From: DATGYC01 sp035298385
GTDB taxonomy: Bacteria; Bacillota; Sulfobacillia; Symbiobacteriales; Symbiobacteriaceae
Direction of reading: 5' to 3'
Assembly: GCA_035298385.1 (NCBI GenBank)
Contig: DATGYC010000175.1
Location: forward strand, 1 to 17,350
DNA: 17,350 nt
A program made the position numbers and the translations under genes. The notes under the pieces were generated by a model. That model was given only the letters and a program-made list of their open reading frames with translations, made no database searches and had not been told where the DNA came from. Position 1 is the first letter of the stretch, and every line of letters starts with the position of its first letter. This document shows positions 1 through 7,143 of this stretch, in pieces.

Positions 1-173
1 TCGGCCACGCCGAGATCCCCCTGCATGAAGAGCGCCGCGTGGAGCGCCCCGATCGAGGTCCCGGCCACCGCCTGCACCTGCGTATCGAGTCCGGCCTCCT
101 GCAGCGCCCGCCAGGCGCCCACTTGATAGGCGCCCCGGCCACCGCCGCCCGCTAAGACAAGTCCTAATCGCAT
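1..173 (-). CDS. Patatin-like phospholipase family protein (N-terminal part, cut by window edge)
   Basis: The first 57 residues are visible, reading leftward from an ATG at 173-171 preceded by a strong AGGGGGTGAT ribosome binding site. They begin MRLGLVLAGGGGRGAYQVG, the glycine-rich oxyanion-hole motif of patatin-like hydrolases, and continue to GTSIGA, the G-x-S-x-G nucleophile elbow with the catalytic Ser. The catalytic Asp of the family (DG[A/G]) would lie beyond the window. By family knowledge this is a cytosolic or membrane-associated lipid acyl hydrolase of the RssA/YchK type; its substrate cannot be told. It is divergent from the serine protease at 298. The 124 bp between them contain both ribosome binding sites but no convincing promoter box. 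Confidence 0.9.
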   Translation of the reverse strand, partial: MRLGLVLAGGGGRGAYQVGAWRALQEAGLDTQVQAVAGTSIGALHAALFMQGDLGVA

Positions 174-297
174 CTGTTATCACCCCCTGTACAATTCGAC
201 GAGACCGGGTCAGCTTTCCTAGGGGCGAATCAATTCAACCGATTCTATCCAGAAAATCCCGCCCGCCCTACGATGGAGGGGAAAGGGAGGGATTCCC

Positions 298-1113
298 ATG
301 CAAGGCATCCAGGACCTGTTCACCAAGCTGATCTTCTTCCTGACGGTGGTTCCGTACATCAAGAACCTCCTGGCGGGTCTCCGCCGCTGGGCCCTGATCC
401 GGCAGATTGAGACCGAGCGGGGCTCCAAGGTGATCCAGATGATCCACCGGCAGCCCTCCGGCATCCTGGGCGCCCTCTCCCAGCGCTACATCAACCTGGA
501 CGACGCCGAGTCGATCATGAAGCAGGTCCGTGAGGCTGGCGACAAGCCGATCGACCTCGTCCTGCATACCCCGGGCGGCCTTGTGATCGCGGCGGAGCAG
601 ATCGCACGGGTTCTCCAGGCACACCCGGCCAAGGTGACCGTGATCGTGCCGCAGTTTGCGATGTCCGGCGGGACCTTCGTCGCCCTGGCGGCTGATGAGA
701 TCCTGATGGACACCCATGCGATGCTCGGCCCGGTCGACCCGCAGCTCAACGGCCTGCCGGCCTCCGGCTTCCGCCGGGTGATGAAGGAGAAGGATCACAA
801 CGCCATCAGCGATGAGATGATCATCATGGCTGACATGGCGGAGAAGGCCGAGAAGCAGCTCTTCGATGCGGCCAAGCACCTCCTGCTCGACCGGATGGAG
901 GTCGCCCAGGCGGAGTATGTGGCCAAGCTCCTCTCGGAGGGCCGCTGGACGCATGACCATCCGCTCTACATTGAGGACCTGACGGAACTCGGCCTGCCGG
1001 TGACCGATGAGATCCCGAAGGCGTTCCGTGAGTTGCTCCAGCTCTCCGGCGCCAGCCAGTCTTCGCTCTTCCGGGCGCCCGAGCGACGCGATTCTATGAA
1101 GAAGAACGCATAG
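298..1113 (+). CDS. SDH/ClpP-fold membrane-anchored serine protease (SDH_sah, DUF114 family)
   Basis: This 271-residue protein has an N-terminal hydrophobic segment at about residues 9-27, followed by a ClpP/crotonase-fold domain. Visible motifs are the loop LHTPGG (89-94) and the nucleophile motif FAMSGGTFVALAADEI (120-135), where Ser123 is the expected nucleophile; DTHAMLGPVDPQL (138-150) follows. This matches the SDH_sah family (formerly DUF114, Pfam PF01972), related to SppA and ClpP, which probably cleaves membrane or secreted peptides. It is the usual length for the family. The ATG start is supported by GGGAGGG about 8 bases upstream. The gene stands alone: its upstream neighbour is divergent and a structured region with a terminator follows. 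The physiological substrate is unknown. Confidence 0.88.
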   Translation: MQGIQDLFTKLIFFLTVVPYIKNLLAGLRRWALIRQIETERGSKVIQMIHRQPSGILGALSQRYINLDDAESIMKQVREAGDKPIDLVLHTPGGLVIAAEQIARVLQAHPAKVTVIVPQFAMSGGTFVALAADEILMDTHAMLGPVDPQLNGLPASGFRRVMKEKDHNAISDEMIIMADMAEKAEKQLFDAAKHLLLDRMEVAQAEYVAKLLSEGRWTHDHPLYIEDLTELGLPVTDEIPKAFRELLQLSGASQSSLFRAPERRDSMKKNA

Positions 1114-1136
1114 CCGCTCGGCGCCCAGCCATACTA

Positions 1137-1318
1137 AGAGCGAAGGCAACCACCGACGAACGCACGTGGGTGACGCCTTCCCCGCTCTCGTAGACCCTGG
1201 TCCCCCAGCACCCTATCGGGCCGCACGGGCTCCGGCGGTGACAGGCCAGCGTCACATTGAGCCAAGGGTACCCAGGCTCAGCGGGAAAAACGCCCGGAGG
1301 AGGACTCCGGGCGTTTTT
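1137..1318 (+). ncRNA. Candidate structured leader RNA or sRNA upstream of trxB, with attenuator-like architecture
   Basis: This stretch between the serine protease and trxB has no supported gene but contains nested hairpins. AGAGCGAAGGC (1137-1147) pairs with 1175-1188 (11 bp with a CCC bulge), with CCAC/GTGG inside it. GTGAC/GTCAC pair at 1238-1255, and TGAGCC/GGCTCA at 1258-1280 enclose GGGTACCC. An intrinsic terminator at 1290-1318 ends the element. Two mutually exclusive pairings are visible. CCCGCT (1181-1186) can also pair with AGCGGG (1280-1285). CTCCGGCG (1230-1237) can pair with the terminator's left arm at 1291-1299 with one bulged C, acting as an antiterminator. A weak -10-like CATACT lies at 1130-1135. 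I do not recognise a known riboswitch class or T-box. It could be a trxB attenuator or a free-standing sRNA; no ligand can be inferred. Confidence 0.45.
1290..1318 (+). terminator. Rho-independent terminator 78 bp upstream of trxB
   Basis: A perfect 10-bp stem, ACGCCCGGAG / CTCCGGGCGT, with a five-base loop is followed by a run of five T. Five A precede the left arm, so it could also work on the minus strand. It lies after the candidate structured RNA and 78 bases before the trxB ATG, so it either ends the upstream transcript or acts as a regulated terminator in a trxB leader. Confidence 0.85.
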
Positions 1319-1396
1319 GCGTCGATTTGCGTAACGTATCCGCACAGGCTCGTCGTCGTCAAACAGAAAGAGAAGATCGCCAAGGAGGAACCGTCC

Positions 1397-2347
1397 ATGC
1401 GCGAAGTCGTGATTCTGGGCACCGGTCCTGCCGGCCTGACTGCTGCCATCTATACCGCCCGTGCCAATATGCAGCCGATCGTCATCGAAGGGAACGAGCC
1501 CGGCGGTCAGTTGACAACGACGACCGAGGTTGAGAACTTCCCGGGCTTCCCGCAGGGGATCATGGGCCCGGAGTTGATGGATAACATGCGCGCCCAGGCC
1601 CAGCGCTTTGGCGCGGAGTTCAAGACCGGCTGGGTGACCAGCGTCGATTTCAGCCAGCGCCCGTTCAAGATCACCGTCGGCGACGAGGTGATCGAGGCGG
1701 CTACCGTCATCATCTCGACGGGCGCCTCGGCCAAGCTGCTCGGGATCCCGGGCGAGCGTGAGGCGATGGGCCTCGGCGTCTCGACCTGCGCCACCTGCGA
1801 CGGCTTCTTTTACCGGGGCAAGAAGGTCCTGGTCGTCGGCGGCGGCGACTCGGCGATGGAGGAGGCGAACTTCCTGACCAAGTTCGCCGACGTGACCCTC
1901 GTGCACCGCCGGGACTCCTTCCGGGCCTCCAAGATCATGGTCGATCGCGCCAAGGCGAACCCCAAGATCTCCTGGGCGCTCGACGTCACCCCGATCGAGG
2001 CCGTCCTGACCGAGACCGGCAACTTCAAGGCCCTCAAGGTGCGCGACAACAAGACGGGCGAGGAGAAGCTGCTGGAGGCCGACGGCATGTTCACCGCCAT
2101 CGGTCACCAGCCGAACACCGCCTTCCTGGCCGGTCAGATTGAGACCGATGCCGCGGGCTACATCGTGACCAAGCCGGGCTCCGGCGAGACGAAGATCCCG
2201 GGCGTCTTCGCCTGCGGCGACGTCCAGGATACGAAGTACCGCCAGGCGATCACGGCGGCAGGCTCGGGCTGCATGGCAGCCCTGGACTGCGAGCGCTTCC
2301 TGGAGGGCTCCGCTGCGCACGACTGGAGCCAGTCGCTGAGCAAGTAA
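1397..2347 (+). CDS. trxB: Thioredoxin-disulfide reductase (NADPH, FAD)
   Basis: This 316-residue flavoenzyme transfers electrons from NADPH to thioredoxin in the cytoplasm. The FAD-binding GTGPAGLTAA motif is at residues 8-17 and the redox-active CATC at 131-134. The NADPH site shows GGGDSA (148-153) and HRRDSFRAS (170-178), and the second FAD motif FACGDV is at 271-276. The length is typical of low-molecular-weight bacterial TrxB. The ATG at 1397 is chosen because AAGGAGGA lies just upstream and the protein begins directly with the beta strand of the FAD fold; the open frame reaches back to 1166 but that part overlaps the structured leader and terminator. A terminator follows the stop codon. 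Both catalytic residues are Cys, so this is not a selenoprotein despite the neighbouring selB. Confidence 0.97.
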   Translation: MREVVILGTGPAGLTAAIYTARANMQPIVIEGNEPGGQLTTTTEVENFPGFPQGIMGPELMDNMRAQAQRFGAEFKTGWVTSVDFSQRPFKITVGDEVIEAATVIISTGASAKLLGIPGEREAMGLGVSTCATCDGFFYRGKKVLVVGGGDSAMEEANFLTKFADVTLVHRRDSFRASKIMVDRAKANPKISWALDVTPIEAVLTETGNFKALKVRDNKTGEEKLLEADGMFTAIGHQPNTAFLAGQIETDAAGYIVTKPGSGETKIPGVFACGDVQDTKYRQAITAAGSGCMAALDCERFLEGSAAHDWSQSLSK

Positions 2348-2362
2348 GTCTTGATTCGGACC

Positions 2363-2408
2363 GGGCACCTTGGAGCGACCTGTGGGGGCGCCCCAAGGTG
2401 CCCCTTTT
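2363..2408 (+). terminator. Terminator-like hairpin after trxB
   Basis: GGGCACCTTGG (2363-2373) and CCAAGGTGCCC (2393-2403) form a perfect 11-bp stem enclosing a GC-rich loop that itself holds GGGGCGCCCC. CTTTT follows. It sits between the trxB stop codon and the selB ribosome binding site at 2412-2420, so selB is probably transcribed separately or partly by read-through. Confidence 0.7.
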
Positions 2409-2427
2409 GCTAGAGGAGGGCTCGCAT

Positions 2428-4311
2428 TTGGAGCACCTGATCATCGGTACCGCCGGTCACGTCGACCACGGTAAGTCGGCCCTCGTGCGGGCCCTGACCG
2501 GGGTCGAGACCGACCGCTTCCCGGAGGAGAGGTCCCGCGGCATCTCGATCGATATCGGCTTCGCCCACTTCGCCCTGCCGAGCGGGCGCCGGGCAGCGAT
2601 CGTCGATGTGCCGGGCCACGAGCGCTTCATCAAGAACATGCTGGCCGGGGCGACAGGGGTCGACCTGGTCCTGCTCGTCGTGGCGGCGGACGAAGGCGTC
2701 ATGCCCCAGACCCGGGAGCACCTAGCGATCCTGCAGCTCCTCGGGCTCAAGAAGGGTCTGATCGTGCTGACGAAGGCCGACCTGGTCGATGGTGAGATGC
2801 TGGAGTTGGTCGAGCTGGACGTGGCGGAGGCGGTCACTGGGACCTTCTTGGCGGGCGCCCCGGTCCTGGCCGTCTCCAGCGTGACCGGCCAAGGGCTACC
2901 GGAGTTGACCGCCCTCCTGGATCAGCTCCTGACCGAGACGGAGGCGAAGGATGTGACCGCCTTCGTCCGTCTCCCGATCGACCGGGTCTTCACCCGACAG
3001 GGGTTCGGCACGGTCGTGACCGGGACCCTGGTCGGCGGGGTGATCCGGGAGTCTGATTCATTGGAGGTCCTGCCGACGGCCAAGCCAGTCCGCGTCCGGG
3101 GATTACAGGTCCATGGGGCGAAGGTCGACCGGGCCGAGGCGGGACAGCGGGTGGCGATCAACCTGGCGGGTATCGACCGGGATGAGGTCCAGCGGGGCGA
3201 CGTCCTGGCGGCGACGGGCGCCCTGCGCCCGACGAACTCCTTCGCCGGTCGCCTGACGCTCGTGGCGGATGGACCGACGGAGTTGAAGCACGGCACCCGG
3301 GTCCACCTGCACACCGGGACGACCGAGGTCCTGGCCCGGGTCCTTCTGCTGGAGGGCGATGCCCTGTCCGCGGGCCGAGAGGCCTTCGTCCAGGTAAAGA
3401 CCGAGCAGGCGATCGTGGTGGGGCGGGGGGATCGGTTCATCATCCGCTCCTACTCGCCGGTCCATACGATCGGGGGTGGCGGGGTGGTGGAGCCGCATGC
3501 CGCCTATAAGAAGAGCCAGGCGGATGCAGCCTTGAGTGAGTTGCAGGCGAAGGAGTCGGGCGGGCTGGCCTCCGTGATCGAGCAGGGACTGCTGGGCGCG
3601 GGGATTCAGCCGATGAGCTTGGGCGAACTAGCCAAGCGGACCGGCGTGCCAGTGGAGGCGCTGACGGTTGAACTGGAAGGGCTGACCACGGTCACCACCT
3701 TGGAAGGCGGCCTGCTCCTCCATCGCCGCTCCTGGGCTCAGTTCATCGCCAAGGCGCAGGTTGAACTCGAGGCCCACGCCAAGCAGTACCCGCTCCGCCT
3801 CGGCCTGCCCAAGGAGGAGCTCCGCCGTCGCCTCGGGCTGGGCGCCAAGGAGATGGGCGCCCTCCTGGAGCGAGCCGTGGCGACCGCCGAGCTAGGCCTC
3901 GTGCAGGACCGAGTCACACTACCCGGGCGCCGCCCCCAGCCCAACTCCGGCCAAGCCAAGATCGTCGAGGCCGTCCGCAAGCTCGTCACGGAGTCCGGCT
4001 TCCAGCCTCCCTCGGGCGACGAACTCCGGGCCGCGGTCACCGGACGGGACCTGGATGAGGTCCTGCTCTACTTGAGCGAAGGCGGCGAGATCGTCCGGAT
4101 CGGCGAGTTCTTCATGGCAGCGGGCGCCCTGAACCAGGTGGCAGATCGGACCCGCGCCCACCTGAAGGCAGAGGGGCGCCTGACCGTCGCCGCCTTCCGC
4201 GACCTGCTCCAGACCTCACGCAAGTACGCCCTGCCCCTCCTGGAGTGGCTGGATGAGGCGAAGATCACCCGGCGGGCAGGCGAGGAACGGGTCCTAGGAC
4301 CAAACGCCTAG
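2428..4311 (+). CDS. selB: Selenocysteine-specific translation elongation factor SelB
   Basis: SelB is the GTPase that carries selenocysteyl-tRNA to the ribosome at UGA codons marked by a SECIS hairpin. The predicted 627 residues fit the family (about 610-640). The N-terminus has the G1 motif GHVDHGKS (10-17), followed by GISID, DVPGHERF and TKAD, an EF-Tu-like G domain. Translation-factor beta-barrels follow, including RVFTRQGFGTVVTGT. Winged-helix repeats fill the C-terminal third, ending in the typical FRDLLQTSRKYALPLLEWLD, which binds the SECIS RNA. I choose the TTG at 2428 because AGAGGAGGG lies at 2412-2420 and the protein then starts right at the first beta strand; a GTG at 2398 would fall inside the terminator hairpin. 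selA, selD and tRNA-Sec are not in the window, and I saw no gene here with an in-frame Sec UGA. Confidence 0.96.
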   Translation: MEHLIIGTAGHVDHGKSALVRALTGVETDRFPEERSRGISIDIGFAHFALPSGRRAAIVDVPGHERFIKNMLAGATGVDLVLLVVAADEGVMPQTREHLAILQLLGLKKGLIVLTKADLVDGEMLELVELDVAEAVTGTFLAGAPVLAVSSVTGQGLPELTALLDQLLTETEAKDVTAFVRLPIDRVFTRQGFGTVVTGTLVGGVIRESDSLEVLPTAKPVRVRGLQVHGAKVDRAEAGQRVAINLAGIDRDEVQRGDVLAATGALRPTNSFAGRLTLVADGPTELKHGTRVHLHTGTTEVLARVLLLEGDALSAGREAFVQVKTEQAIVVGRGDRFIIRSYSPVHTIGGGGVVEPHAAYKKSQADAALSELQAKESGGLASVIEQGLLGAGIQPMSLGELAKRTGVPVEALTVELEGLTTVTTLEGGLLLHRRSWAQFIAKAQVELEAHAKQYPLRLGLPKEELRRRLGLGAKEMGALLERAVATAELGLVQDRVTLPGRRPQPNSGQAKIVEAVRKLVTESGFQPPSGDELRAAVTGRDLDEVLLYLSEGGEIVRIGEFFMAAGALNQVADRTRAHLKAEGRLTVAAFRDLLQTSRKYALPLLEWLDEAKITRRAGEERVLGPNA

Positions 4312-4393
4312 TCCTACGCTAAAAAGTAGAGGAATTTTCATTAATAATGCCGAACTCCTACCCCTTGATGAATCTCGGGCTGGGGGGATTGGC

Positions 4394-5197
4394 TTGGCCA
4401 CGATCTTGATTGTGGATCCGTCCATCTGGGATCGGAAGCGGATGCGAGGCGTGCTCGAGGCCGCCGGTCATGAGGTGCTGGAGGCTGAGCATCCGGCGGA
4501 CGCACAGCGGCTGATGGCGGCCCCCCAGGCTGCCGCAGTTGGACTGGTCGTGACCGAACTGCTCTTCCCGGATGGGACCTCCGGGATCCCGTTTATTGAA
4601 TGGCTAAAGGCTGACGTGGCCTACACCCGGATTCCCGCCCTGGTGGTGGCGCTCCAGCCCGCCCGGGAGGATGTGATCCGACTCGTGCAGGCTGGCGGGC
4701 GCATGCTGGTCACCAAGCCGTTCGGGCCGGATATGCTCCTGCGCCGCGTCACGGAGACCCTGAAGGAGCAGGACGCCCTGCGCCAGGGTGAGGATGAGCG
4801 GCTCACCTGGCAGATCGACTCCTTCATCCGGCGTGAGATCAAGCGGGCGGGTCGGACCGGGGCGCCCCTAGCGGTCATCGTCGGCCGCATCGAGGGGAGC
4901 GATCCAGCGCCGCTCGTCGATGAGTTGATGCGTGCCTTCCTGCCCAAGCTGCGTGAGTCGGACGTGATCGCCCGGCTGGGCGAGCGAGAGCTCTTCCTCT
5001 TCCTGCCCGATACCGACCCTACGGGGGCCGCCAACGTGGCCGAGCGGCTCCAGACGGAGTCGATCGCCGTCGGCGAGCTACTCCAGCGCCGCCTGTTGCT
5101 CGTCGTGGGCACCGCCTCCTTCCCGGCTGATGTCGCCAACGCCTCCGCGCTGCTGGCCCTTGCCCAAAGGCGGGCTCGGGCGATCCAGGGGGCGTAG
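4394..5197 (+). CDS. Atypical response regulator: pseudo-receiver plus degenerate GGDEF domain
   Basis: This is a 267-residue protein. Residues 1-125 form a CheY-like receiver domain and about 140-265 resemble a GGDEF (diguanylate cyclase) fold. Key receiver residues are altered. The usual acidic pair is VDP (D8, P9). The phospho-acceptor Asp is Glu55 in VVTELLFPDG, and the switch Thr/Ser is Ala86. Only the conserved Lys108 (TKPF) remains. In the second domain the active-site GGDEF loop is GEREL (196-200) in DVIARLGERELFLFLP, so no cyclase activity is expected. The TTG start follows GGGGGGAT. The 82-bp upstream gap has an AT-rich patch (TTAATAAT at 4341-4348) that may hold a promoter. By inference this is a phosphorylation-independent signalling or scaffold protein. 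No partner kinase is adjacent; the next gene encodes a lipoprotein 90 bp downstream. Confidence 0.85.
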   Translation: MATILIVDPSIWDRKRMRGVLEAAGHEVLEAEHPADAQRLMAAPQAAAVGLVVTELLFPDGTSGIPFIEWLKADVAYTRIPALVVALQPAREDVIRLVQAGGRMLVTKPFGPDMLLRRVTETLKEQDALRQGEDERLTWQIDSFIRREIKRAGRTGAPLAVIVGRIEGSDPAPLVDELMRAFLPKLRESDVIARLGERELFLFLPDTDPTGAANVAERLQTESIAVGELLQRRLLLVVGTASFPADVANASALLALAQRRARAIQGA

Positions 5198-5251
5198 GCG
5201 CTCGCTCTGGGCAGAAAGCCGGGGGCGCCCGAACGGTCGGGGTGGTGGGCT

Positions 5252-5272
5252 CGTCTCTATGGATGAGAGACG
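5252..5272 (+). promoter_or_regulatory. Hairpin abutting the ribosome binding site of the lipoprotein gene
   Basis: CGTCTCT (5252-5258) and AGAGACG (5266-5272) form a perfect 7-bp stem with a 7-base loop. It ends exactly where the GGAGGTGG ribosome binding site (5273-5280) begins. It could influence translation of the downstream gene or be chance; no T-tract follows, so it is not a terminator. Confidence 0.3.
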
Positions 5273-5286
5273 GGAGGTGGTGCTCT

Positions 5287-5733
5287 GTGCGAGTACCGTG
5301 GTGGAAGCGGATTGGGCTCCTGCTGCTCCTTCTGCTTCTCGCTGGCTGCGGTCAGCGGGTTCAGGCGCCGGTCGAACTGAACTATCGCCTCGTTAGCGGG
5401 GCTGAACGGCCGGCCCAAGTGGTGGCGCAGGCAGCGAAGAGTCCAGGCGTGCCGGGGCTCTGGTTCATGGAGCAGGATGGCCAGACCTACCTGTTGATAC
5501 AGGTCGGTGAGGTCCAGGCAGCAGCCGCAGTGATCCGGGTGATGGAGGTCCGCCTGGCTGAGGATGGACAGACGGTCCGCATCCTGGCCCGGGTCGAGCC
5601 GGACAAGGCCGGAAACTCATCGCCCTCAGCGGTCCTGGCTGTGGAGACCACGGCGAAGCGATGGCTGATCCGGCTCTCCCTGATGGCTGAGGAGCCGCTG
5701 GAGATGCAGGGGGCGAAGTTAACCGGCCGGTAG
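5287..5733 (+). CDS. Small predicted lipoprotein, possibly PrcB-C-like domain
   Basis: The 148-residue protein starts at the GTG at 5287, six bases after the strong GGGAGGTGG site. It begins with a short basic stretch (MRVPWWKR), a run of eight leucines and the lipobox LAGC with Cys21, so it should be lipidated and anchored outside the cytoplasmic membrane. An in-frame GTG at 5242 would add a 15-residue extension without a good ribosome binding site. The mature part shows a strand-rich pattern (TYLLIQVGEVQAAAAVIRV, then VRILARVEPDK and WLIRLSL) that recalls the PrcB C-terminal domain of protease-complex proteins. I regard that match as tentative. It may be cotranscribed with the pseudo-response regulator 90 bp upstream. 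Confidence 0.78.
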   Translation: MRVPWWKRIGLLLLLLLLAGCGQRVQAPVELNYRLVSGAERPAQVVAQAAKSPGVPGLWFMEQDGQTYLLIQVGEVQAAAAVIRVMEVRLAEDGQTVRILARVEPDKAGNSSPSAVLAVETTAKRWLIRLSLMAEEPLEMQGAKLTGR

Positions 5734-5755
5734 CAAGGCGGGGCACTTTGGAACA

Positions 5756-5882
5756 TTTACACAGATTACGCAGATTACCTGATTACACTGATTCCTAAGG
5801 GATTCCCGTGTGAGCGACTCTTGTCGCGGCGTGGGTAAGAAGTGTGATTCTAAATCTGTGTAATCTGTGTAATCTGTGTAAA
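5756..5882. repeat. MITE-like 127-bp element with near-perfect 23-bp terminal inverted repeats
   Basis: The left end (5756-5778) starts TTTACACAGATTACGCAGAT. The right end (5860-5882) is its reverse complement with one mismatch in 23 bases. Each arm is itself built of short tandem units: three copies of AATCTGTGT-like sequence lie at 5853-5879, and related CAGATTAC/TGATTACA units continue inward from the left arm. The centre contains GCGAC/GTCGC around a TCTT loop (5813-5826). Its base composition is far more AT-rich than its surroundings. The interval lies in the 288-bp gap between the lipoprotein and the first M42 gene and has no coding potential. It could be a non-autonomous mobile element, a REP-like palindrome or a large hairpin; no transposase or clear target duplication is visible. 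Confidence 0.7.
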
Positions 5883-5888
5883 AAATAA

Positions 5889-5917
5889 ACGCACACGTCT
5901 ACACCAGACGTGTGCGT
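5889..5917 (-). terminator. Perfect 12-bp hairpin, terminator-like on the minus strand
   Basis: ACGCACACGTCT and AGACGTGTGCGT form a perfect stem around the loop ACACC. On the minus strand it is followed by TTTATTTTTT, a good terminator tail; on the plus strand the tail is CCTCTT, which is weak. No minus-strand gene enters from the right, so it may instead end transcripts from the upstream plus-strand genes or belong with the adjacent inverted-repeat element. A second hairpin, ATTCCTT/AAGGAAT (5937-5958), lies in the remaining leader of the M42 operon. Confidence 0.5.
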
Positions 5918-6021
5918 CCTCTTATCTCAAGCCAGAATTCCTTCGCCCCACAAGGAATAGGGCGCCCGGGCCGGGAATGCTATTGAAATGTAACATCTTC
6001 CCCTCAGGAAGGAGCCCAACG

Positions 6022-7143
6022 GTGAACCTAGCCACACACCTTCATGACCTGATCGCCCGGTCCTCGATTACCGGACGAGAGCGCGGTCTGGCCACCTGGC
6101 TGCTCGACTCCTGGGCCGACGCTGTCGATGAGGCGGTCGTCGATCGGATGGGTAGCTACATAGGCCTCAAGCGGGGCGCCCGCTCGAGCGCCACCCTCGC
6201 CGATCTGCCCCACCCCGGCCCCGAGTCGAAGGAGCCCACCTTCCGCCATCCGGGCGCCCCCAAGATACTGATCGCCACCCATATCGACTCGATCGGCCTG
6301 ATGGTGACCAAGATCGAGAAGGGCGGCTTCCTGCGCGTCACCAACGTGGGCGGCGTCGATCGCCGCATCCTCCAGGCCCAGGAGGTCGAGATCCACACCA
6401 GCAAGCGCGTCGTGCCGGGGTTGATCGGCTCCAAGCCGCCCCACATCACCAGCGCCGGGGAGCGGAACAAGCTCCTGCCGCTGGAGGAGCTCTACATCGA
6501 TACCGGCCTCGCCGAGGCGACCGTGCGTGACCTCGTCCGGGTCGGCGACGCCGTCCTGCCCCGGATGCTGACCACGCCGCTCCAGAACGGCCGGATCGCC
6601 GGGCGCTACATGGATAACCGGGCCTCCGTCGCCGCCCTTCGTTACGCCCTGGGCGAGTTAAAGGGGAAGGCCCACACAGCGGACCTCTACGCCGTCGGCA
6701 CCGCTGGCGAGGAGTTCGGCGGCCTCTCGGGCGCCGTCACCACCACCTACGCCATCAAGCCGGATGTGGCGATCGCCGTCGACGTCACCTTCGGCCAGCA
6801 CCCGGGCGCCGAGGCGGACTCCTTCCCGCTGGGCGGTGGTCCGACGATCGGCGTCGGCCCGAACTGCTCGCCCAAGCTCGTCAAGCTGATGCGCCGCACC
6901 GCCGAGGAACTCGGGATTCCGTACCACCTCGAGGTGATGCCGGGCTCCTCCGGCACCGACGCCTGGGGGATGCAGGTCGTGCGCGGCGGCAATGCCTCCG
7001 GTGTGATCTCGATCCCGCTCCGCTACATGCACACCCAGGTCGAGACGGTCGATCTGAAGGATATCGAGATGGCTGGTCGCCTGATCGCCGGGATCACCGA
7101 GCGGCTGGACCAGGCCGGCATGGAGGACCTGACATGCTACTAG
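6022..7143 (+). CDS. M42-family metallo-aminopeptidase, copy 1 (intact active site)
   Basis: M42 peptidases are cytosolic di-metal aminopeptidases that form 12-subunit tetrahedral (TET) particles and trim peptides released by larger proteases. From the GTG at 6022 (AGGAAGGAG upstream) the protein has 373 residues. The metal and catalytic positions are all present: His87 and Asp89 (THIDS), Asp198 (MDNR), the Glu pair 230-231 (GEEFGG), Asp254 (AVDVT) and His337 (RYMHTQVE). An extra segment rich in Pro, Arg and Ser at about residues 52-79 comes before the KILIATHID strand; the second copy lacks it. The open frame could start at 5977, but without a ribosome binding site. The 3' end overlaps the next gene by 10 bases, so the two are probably translationally coupled. 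Confidence 0.93.
   Translation: MNLATHLHDLIARSSITGRERGLATWLLDSWADAVDEAVVDRMGSYIGLKRGARSSATLADLPHPGPESKEPTFRHPGAPKILIATHIDSIGLMVTKIEKGGFLRVTNVGGVDRRILQAQEVEIHTSKRVVPGLIGSKPPHITSAGERNKLLPLEELYIDTGLAEATVRDLVRVGDAVLPRMLTTPLQNGRIAGRYMDNRASVAALRYALGELKGKAHTADLYAVGTAGEEFGGLSGAVTTTYAIKPDVAIAVDVTFGQHPGAEADSFPLGGGPTIGVGPNCSPKLVKLMRRTAEELGIPYHLEVMPGSSGTDAWGMQVVRGGNASGVISIPLRYMHTQVETVDLKDIEMAGRLIAGITERLDQAGMEDLTCY

Noticed and set aside
131..297. Promoters between the patatin-like gene and the serine protease gene
   Set aside because: TTGAAT/TTGATT and TTCTAT-like boxes occur but none is paired at a sensible spacing, so none is listed as a feature.
268..1149. Minus-strand open frame (293 codons) antisense to the SDH serine protease
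   Set aside because: The plus-strand frame has recognised protease motifs and a good ribosome binding site; the antisense frame has neither.
1137..1318. T-box, 6S RNA, SRP RNA or tRNA-Sec in the trxB leader
   Set aside because: No T-box consensus (AGGGTGGNACCGCG), no SRP GGAAGGA-type loop and no tRNA T-loop GGTTCGA were found; GGGTACCC is only a superficial T-box resemblance.
1166..1396. 77-residue N-terminal extension of TrxB
   Set aside because: It would run through the structured region and terminator, has no homology to the family's N-terminus, and the ATG at 1397 has a near-ideal ribosome binding site.
1094..2368. Long minus-strand open frame (424 codons) antisense to trxB
   Set aside because: It mirrors a clearly conserved thioredoxin reductase, has low-complexity Arg/Gly/Leu-rich sequence without motifs, and is typical of antisense shadows in GC-rich coding DNA.
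5889..5917. CRISPR-like or attachment-site repeat
   Set aside because: There is a single hairpin, no spaced repeats, and no integrase or tRNA nearby.
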